Source: Bradysia coprophila (lineage: Eukaryota; Arthropoda; Insecta; Diptera; Sciaridae). Taken from it: a stretch of DNA of 64,000 bases. Where the stretch lies: positions 7,490,501-7,554,500 of the forward strand of contig NW_023503608.1 of the NCBI RefSeq assembly GCF_014529535.1, in the 5' to 3' direction. The translations under genes were made by a program, and so were the position numbers. The first letter of the stretch is position 1, and every line of letters begins with the position of its first letter. The notes under the pieces were generated by a model. It had not been told where the DNA came from. It did no database searches and worked only from the letters and a program-made list of their open reading frames with translations. This document shows, piece by piece, positions 57,492 through 64,000 of the stretch.

Positions 57492-58092
57492 TGTTGTGCG
57501 ATGATTAATCAGAAAACTCACTGCCAATGTCAACATGATAATAATGCCAAGCTAGATAAATATTCCAATTTCCGGTGTTTTATATAACACTTCCTCTACT
57601 ACCACAAAAATCCGTCGTGATCCAAGAGTTTTCCCTGAACATTACACTTCACAGAACCGACATACTTTCACTTTTATCAGTATCCTTCAACTTCATAAGT
57701 ATCTCACCAATAAATGTAACAGTTCCTAGATGAGTCAGTCAAAATGAAAGGTGGACGAGGTGAACATTTATTAGCTAAACAACAAAATGATCGATGTATT
57801 TATTTGAAACAAACAACTCTAACTGATATATTTTACTGATGATTTTTATTCCACTATCTTTATGTTTGAACCGCGATTTGAACTGTTCGTTTATTTGTAA
57901 TGCACTTAAACTTTTGCACTGTCTACTCGTGCTAACTAAATGGGTCATTTATTTATTTTGCATTGAGTTGCATGTCGCATATACACTTCCTTGAGAGGTG
58001 GTATTAAAATAGTTGTACAAAATGTTTATCCAGAACATGACAGTACAAAAAATATGTGAATATAATTATGGACTTGATAGAGACAATGTTTA

Positions 58093-58734
58093 GTCGGGTG
58101 CGAGTTGTCCTTTCGCTCATATTGAATGTGAAAAGCGATTTTATGGTTGGTTATCGTAGGTGGGTAGGCCACGAACTCGAATCGCAATGTTGTCAAGCTG
58201 GGATCGCCATGGTCTGGGCCAGGGAGCTGCCGTTAGCTAAAAGTTCTTTCGGCTCTATAAAATTGAATTTTGATGCGAATTGAGCAGGAAAAAATTCCTG
58301 TGTTCCTTGAACATACGAGAAAAATATAAGTGATTGAAAAAGTATGCAGGTGGCGCTGTAATTCAAGATGGCGCGCGCCCATCAATACAAAAAAGTGTAT
58401 AAATCTGGAAAATCCGAGAAATGCTTTTTTTAAAGTATTAAATATTTTTTTATTTTTACCATAAAATAGACACCATTCGGAATATTTTCGCCCATGGAAC
58501 CATGTCAAAAATATTCCATTTTATATTTTTAAATAAATTTTCAAAAATCAAAATTTCATAGAGCGAAAAGAAGTGTTGGGCAACGTCGGCTCCCTATACC
58601 AAACCAAGCCGATCCCGGCTTGCCAACATCGCGATTCGAGTTACTGGTCGATCCATCTACGATAATCAACCATAAAATCACTTTTCACATTCAATATGAG
58701 CGAAACGGTTTTTTTTGGACAACTCGCACCCGAC
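58093..58734. mobile_element. TA-flanked inverted-repeat element
   Basis: About 642 bp between two TA dinucleotides. The ends are GTCGGGTGCGAGTTGTCC and its exact inverse. Imperfect arms of about 150 bp share TTCACATTCAATATGAGCGA (inverted) and GGTTATCGTAGGTGG. There is no transposase. The TA duplication suggests a Tc1/mariner-type non-autonomous element, but this is an inference. Confidence 0.7.
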
Positions 58735-60366
58735 TAGTTGTCTTACTAGTTTCAAGAGATAATTAATGTGTAAATAAAGCGCAGAAAAACTTGTTTTGAT
58801 TGTAATTTGTGGTATTCAGGTGCACACCGTTGGACTTAATCGCAGCGATTTGGTGGAACTCTTTTGAATTGACTTCGTCACACTAGAGCTACGCAGATGT
58901 TTTTTGTATTTGTAATCACATTGAAACTGAAATAAATGAAATGAAATGAAATCATGAATAAAAGGTTCAATAAGCAAAGGACAAAACTTACAAAGAAAGA
59001 GCAGTAAGAGATATGAAAACACTTAGCACTTACCATCTGTTGAACGTAAAAGTCGCCAATACACCACACACATTTTACCCATGAAAATGCAGATCATGAG
59101 ACTTTGTTTTTTGCAATTTTGAGGAGGTATTTTTTAACTGCGGTAGTGAAATTGAACCTACCTATGTCATATTTATGTTCTCCACATTATTGAGCTACAT
59201 GTGTTAAGAATTTAGATAGTCGACACGTTGATAATTGTTTTGTGCGAGCCTCAAACGGTATCAAGATTGGCATTGCCATCGTTGTAAACATATGAATTTC
59301 GTTTGTTGATATTTACAAATAATTATTTATTTTATTGTTTTCGAAATTAAATATTTCTTTATTATTGGAATTTCAACGTTTTTATGTAAAATTTATATTA
59401 ATCAGATTGTCAGTACCTAGCTTTTTTTCTTTTCTTTAATGACTAATGGGAACGCTGAACATGAACATAAATACTCCGATATGTTTCAGAATCTTGGACT
59501 GAACGTAATTTAAGCATTTAACCTCAACCTAAATGAACCGCAGAGCCTGAAACTTATCACTTCAAAAAATGTAGGTCGGGCTCATCCTGATTTTTTTTTT
59601 TTAACTGTATGTTGAACTGATCGGGTACTCCAATTATCAGACTTGAAATGATAATTTCATCTTGAACCTGACATCGACATGTATCAAATCCAACCTCAGT
59701 CCAATTCTCAGTCAATGAGCCAAGCTCAGCGTACGATGAATAGTAGAAGAAATGGACCCCGAAACCGATTCGACGTAATATGTAAATCTGAGCAAAATTT
59801 TTTCGATTAATGCGTTGAAAATAACTGTTTTATTTATGAAGTAACTAATCCTCCTACGGCTGCAGGAGGGTAAGAAAAGCAGCACCGTTTTAAGCACTAC
59901 CGTAAAACTATTTTTTCAAAAAAACAAAAGAAAAATTTCGGAAATTAGGAAGTACTAACTGAGCATGTAAGGCTTACCACCTTACCAGGTCAACATACCG
60001 GGTTTTCGACCTGTGCATATAAAGGAATGATATATATGTGATGAAAGTTAAAATTGTCAAAAAAATGTGTTCTTATAGAACCTAAAAACTAAGATTTTTA
60101 TTTGTTTGCTTGTCGCGTAAGTTCTAGTACGGCTCTGTTTATATTGGATTAACTTAATTCAATAAAACGAAGATTAACCCGAAGTAAGTTGATTGTTTGG
60201 TTTTTTTTTCGCATTTTACATTTGTATCTTTAACTTAGTCGAACGAAGTAGCACACATTCATATATCTTTACTACTAACACTACATAATATTTTTATTTT
60301 CGTTCCAATCACTTTTAGTTGAGGATTCTATTAACTGAAAGAGACTTCACAGACAAAGATAATTCT
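58735..60366. other. Intergenic, no gene recognised
   Basis: AT-rich spacer. The only structure is a short fragment GTACGGCTCTGTTTATATTG near 60127 that resembles the right end of the CCCGTACGAA element family. Confidence 0.55.
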
Positions 60367-61434
60367 ATATACCAACATAAGCACATACAAATGTTTTTGG
60401 TGAACGTACGAAGCACGAGAACTTCAAACACTCACATTTGTATATGCGATGTTCAGCTCTATGCTGAAACACGCGGAGTGTTTCAACATTGTTGGATCGG
60501 CTATCCAGTTAAATCATACTGGATGAGCAAATTAAAAAACCCACCAACGGCTGAACTTAACCAGTGCCAAATGTGACACAAACGTTTCCAATCTGAAAAC
60601 TTTTTCACCACTGTTTCGATCTGAGAGATGATTAAATAGCATCTTTCGATGCTTTGCATTTTATAATGCTGTTCAAAAATACCACATCTCATCAGGCCAT
60701 GGCGACAGTGGCAAAGAAACAACAAACCTCTAGGAAGTAAGTCATTCCTTTTCGCATGAATAAGTCTAGTGAATCATAAATCTAAATGAAAGTAAAAACT
60801 TTCATTAAATTTCATCATCAGACCTGCCTCCTCATGCATTATAACAGCATTATAAAATGCAAAGCATCGAAAGATGCTATTTAATCATCTCTCAGATCGA
60901 AACAGTGGTGAAAAAGTTTTCAGATTGGAAACGTTTGTGTCACATTTGGCACTGGTTAAGTTCAGCCGTTGGTGGGTTTTTTAATTTGCTCATCCAGTAT
61001 GATTTAACTGGATAGCCGATCCAACAATGTTGAAACACTCCGCGTGTTTCAGCATAGAGCTGAACATCGCATATACAAATGTGAGTGTTTGAAGTTCTCG
61101 TGCTTCGTACGTTCACCAAAAACATTTGTATGTGCTTATGTTGGTATATATTATCGGCAGTGTGGACAATACACCACACGAACTAGCATGAGGAGGCAGG
61201 TCTGATGATGAAATTTAATGAAAGTTTTTACTTTCATTTAGATTTATGATTCACTAGACTTATTCATGCGAAAAGGAATGACTTACTTCCTAGAGGTTTG
61301 TTGTTTCTTTGCCACTGTCGCCATGGCCTGATGAGATGTGGTATTTTTGAACAGCATTATAAAATGCAAAGCATCGAAAGATGCTATTTAATCATCTCTC
61401 AGATCGAAACAGTGGTGAAAAAGTTTTCAGATTG
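60367..61434. mobile_element. Young complex foldback insertion, 1068 bp
   Basis: Flanked by the 12-bp direct repeat AAAGATAATTCT (60355-60366 and 61435-61446). Block A (60367-60672) and block B (60673-60840) are followed by inverted A (about 60851-61152), inverted B (61181-61350) and a partial inverted A (61351-61434). As far as I can read, the inverted blocks are identical, and a 66-residue stretch of open frame is the same on both strands. About 30 bp (61153-61180) is unique. Very recent origin, gene conversion, or an assembly artefact would all give this. Confidence 0.8.
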
Positions 61435-61446
61435 AAAGATAATTCT

Positions 61447-61913
61447 GTTGACTTTTTCGATTCTTTGTCGGTGTTTATTTGTTAGCGTTAATGACCTATA
61501 CTCTACTGAAGAAATTGAATCATAGCGAAATAAAATTAAATTCAATGATTCAAAAACGTCTATCGCTTAATTTACGTTTTAAACTAGAAATTGTTTTCAA
61601 AATGTTGTTTCGTTGGTTTGATTTTGCTACTATGACGGCATTGTGGACCATTCATCATGTGTTCATCAATGTTTTCAGCTAGAATGGAACCGTTTTGCAT
61701 ATCGAGTCCATTTGCAAACAGAATGATCTTCAACTATTTCTTAAATACAATCACCTCTCTCCGATTCTCTGTTATCTCATACAACACATGTTTGTATGGC
61801 GTTACGCAGTGTCGTTTTCACTTAAAAAAAAATTAACCATTTAGTTTAGTCGAAGAGTAAACCTAGTGATATATTCAGAAACGAAATTAAGTTTTGTTCT
61901 TGTAAAATCGACA
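61447..61913. other. Spacer upstream of the PLP enzyme gene
   Basis: No convincing coding sequence. An open frame at 61479-61682 has no recognisable domain. Confidence 0.5.
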
Positions 61914-63083
61914 ATGACGACAGAAGAAGCTCCTAGTGCCCTGGACATTCGTGCAGCAGAAGAACGACTGCGATCGATATCACTGCCGATAACGCCGGTT
62001 ATGACAAGTTCCATATTAAATGCATCGACCGGACGAAATATTTATCTGAAATGTGAAAATTTCCAACGAACTGGTTCGTTCAAGAGCCGTGGAGCTGTGA
62101 ATGCCGTTCTAACTTCGATCCAAAGAGATCCCAACATCAAGGGATTTGTCACTCATTCTTCGGGAAATCATGGCCAGGCACTGTCGTATGCAGCTTCGAT
62201 TGTTAAGCGACCTTGTGTGGTGGTTGTGCCACGGGGTACTCCAAAAAATAAAACTGATGCCATCGAACATTACGGTGCTGAATTGGTGGTATGCGATCCA
62301 ACACCGACTAGTCGAACAGAAACTTGTTTGAAAATTAGTGAAGAGCGAGATTTCATGATTATTCCGCCATTCGATCATCCGTATGTTATAGCCGGTAAGT
62401 GCGGCATTGTTTCATTGAAAAGTCAAGTCAGATCGCAAATGTAAAAACTTGGTCATAATGTCAGGTCAAGGTACGATTGCCGTTGAGTTTTTGGAACAGA
62501 TAAAGAACTTGGATGCCATATTAGTACCTGTAAGCGGTGGTGGTCTCATTAGTGGAATATCGCTATATGCTAAGCACATCAACCCCAAAATTCGAGTATT
62601 TGCCTGTGTGCCCGAAGGAAAAATGCTACAGGAATGTCTCAGAGAAGAAAAACGATTGTGGCCAAATCCACCAAAATTTCTTCAAACCAAATGTGAAGGT
62701 AATCACTGTGTGTGGCGTGATGATATATTCATAAAACGCGTTTTACGACACAAGATTAGATTAAAATATGTTCTTTAAAATACAATTTACTACTCATTGT
62801 AGCTTGCCGCCTCCAGCAATGTGGCACAATAACATTTCCGATTATGTGCTCGTTGGTTGAGAAACAAGTTTTCACGATCTCCGAGGAAACGATGATTAAG
62901 GCGACTCGTTTTGCATTTGAACGGCTCAAATTAGTAATTGAGTTGGCTGCTGGATTGTCTCTTGGTGCTATCCTTTATCATTCCGATCAACTGGATTCTA
63001 GCATTCGGAATGTGGGTGTCGTTTTGTGCGGTGGTAATATCGATTTGAGTGTATCGTTACCATGGCATGACGGTGACAATTGA
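61914..63083 (+). CDS. Srr: Serine racemase / threonine-serine dehydratase-like PLP enzyme
   Basis: Fold-type II PLP enzyme, 331 residues, exons 61914-62394, 62465-62698 and 62803-63083. Overall it is closest to serine racemase: LPITPVMTSSILN, LKCENFQRTGSFKSRGAVNAV (PLP lysine at residue 57; human SRR uses Lys56), THSSGNHGQALSYAA, VIAGQGTIAVEF, PVSGGGLISGI and VVLCGGNIDLS. Three signature spots differ from human SRR. The AEP Glu that helps bind Mg2+ is Val (ACVPEGK). The TIADG segment reads TKCEA. The Ser facing the PLP ring nitrogen is Cys (CGGN), as in mammalian serine dehydratase. Elimination (serine/threonine to 2-oxo acid) may therefore be its main reaction; that is an inference. The start is ATG 61914; AATAAA at 63183. 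Both introns are short (70 and 104 bp). Confidence 0.87.
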
Positions 63084-64000
63084 TATTTTAAATTAATACA
63101 GAACAGTTTTGCTGTACCTCTTCGGGATTTATTTTTCTTAAGTTCAGATCAAGTAACTTATTAATTACTCTAATCTGTCCGAAATAAATTCTTGTCGACA
63201 ACCCGACGCGACGTACCTCTGAAAACGAGTGAATGCCAAAAAAACTACTTACAATTGCTAGGTGTGCAAAAAGAACATCTACAAAAAATCCCTAAAAAAG
63301 TTTTTAATTTTGTTTGAACGGCTCTGAAATGCAAAAACAATCAAAGTCTCTCCACATAATCCGAGGAGATCTTTTGTCAATAAAATTTATTTCTATTTAA
63401 CCCTAGTGCTAATAGTAAAACTAAATAAAAATCGAGCCAAATAGCAATTTAACCCGGAACAGAAGACCTTTTTCACTTTTGCACCTGCAGTTCAACACGT
63501 AAATAAAGTCTTACACCGTCGACTGTAAAGCCGGACAACCAGCGTAAATATAAAGTAATTTCCTCTTAAAATAATCTCAGTCTCTGCAGAAACGTTTTTA
63601 ATGCACGTTTCAGATATAAATAAAACCGTGCACATAATTTAAATTTGTAGATCACGTTTGCAGGACGGTAAAATTACCTATAAAACGTTTTAAGTTTTCG
63701 CTTTTTTTTCCTTACTCGTGCTACATTATACTTAACAATAAAAAGGAAATTCTGTGTGTCATGTGTCTTTCTTCGCTGGTTCGGTTGTACCAGTAAGAAA
63801 ATTTTACATTTACCTTATGTTATCATTAGGAAAGACATTTAGTTTTAAGGGAACTCATAATCTACACTCCTGTCCTTGTAATAACGAAAAATTTATCAAC
63901 GACTCGTGACGCCATACATGTTTTATGCGATTGTTATTGGCTGTTTTAAATAATTTTATGAAGTAGTACGTAGAAGAAAACCTGTCGTATTGAGAAATCC
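63084..64000. other. Downstream flank, no gene recognised
   Basis: It contains the poly(A) signal of the PLP enzyme gene at about 63183. The rest is AT-rich, without a supported feature up to the window end. Confidence 0.55.

Larger units (their letters stand above)
53261..58092. other. Intergenic, no gene recognised
   Basis: AT-rich, 4.8 kb. It holds a dispersed repeat at 55283-55380 and a small inverted-repeat element at 57325-57491. Short open frames (for example 53730-54014 and 54348-54740) are low-complexity and lack domains. Confidence 0.6.

Noticed and set aside
58056-58283. 75-residue plus-strand frame
   Set aside because: Covers the left arm of the TA-flanked element; its GC content comes from the repeat.
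60319-61179. Open frames with the same 66 residues on both strands (60319-60576 and 60940-61179)
   Set aside because: Both come from block A and its inverted copy in the foldback insertion; no domain, so not treated as a gene.
1-64000. CRISPR arrays, operons, rRNA or tRNA genes
   Set aside because: No regular spacer arrays, no rRNA-like blocks, and no intact tRNA cloverleaf seen; the only tRNA-like sequence is the SINE head at 48560-48712.

Overview
The window looks like nuclear DNA from an insect, most likely a dipteran and possibly a lower (nematoceran) fly. It is AT-rich. Genes are split by very short introns (mostly 58-80 bp, GT-AG) and sit between long non-coding stretches full of small inverted-repeat elements. 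The protein set (GLIS-type sugarbabe, ZZZ3/Atac1, gamma-carboxylase, oxt, CPT1, IFRD, Methuselah-like ectodomain) is animal and fits an insect best. I cannot name the species. All calls come from reading the sequence against remembered families; no search was run.

Layout. 1-4218: intergenic. 4219-6715 (+): five-finger GLIS/sugarbabe-like factor. 7028-7207 (-): unrecognised 59-residue ORF. 7962-8735 (+): XRCC2-like RAD51 paralogue. 9498-10998 (+): ZZZ3/Atac1 (SANT plus ZZ). 11418-13785 (-): gamma-glutamyl carboxylase. 14482-15254: MITE with TAA target duplication. 15491-16791 (+): prostaglandin reductase-like MDR enzyme. 18482-18874 (-): small secreted protein. 21268-21581: hairpin MITE. 21818-23774 (+): secreted, bacterial-type GHL10 glycosyl hydrolase. 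24912-25176 (+): 70-residue secreted six-cysteine peptide. 25773-28412 (-): two IFRD copies that splice in frame into one 803-residue protein. 31590-34529 (+): peptide O-xylosyltransferase. 38456-39205 (+): secreted DUF1091-like protein. 39206-47346: repeats. 47347-47891 (-): frameshifted Methuselah-like ectodomain. 49035-53260 (-): carnitine palmitoyltransferase 1. 53261-61913: repeats, including a 642-bp TA-flanked element and a very young 1.07-kb foldback insertion. 61914-63083 (+): serine racemase/dehydratase-like PLP enzyme.

The genes do not form one pathway; this is an ordinary gene neighbourhood. The points most worth following are the GHL10 gene (bacterial-type family, now with introns and a signal peptide), the tandem double-IFRD protein, the cysteine-rich secreted peptide, the frameshifted Methuselah-like fragment, the CPT1 that seems to lack the usual N-terminal regulatory segment, and the rich set of short inverted-repeat elements. 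For every multi-exon model the exon lengths sum to a whole number of codons and the joins keep family motifs intact, which is the main support for the gene structures.
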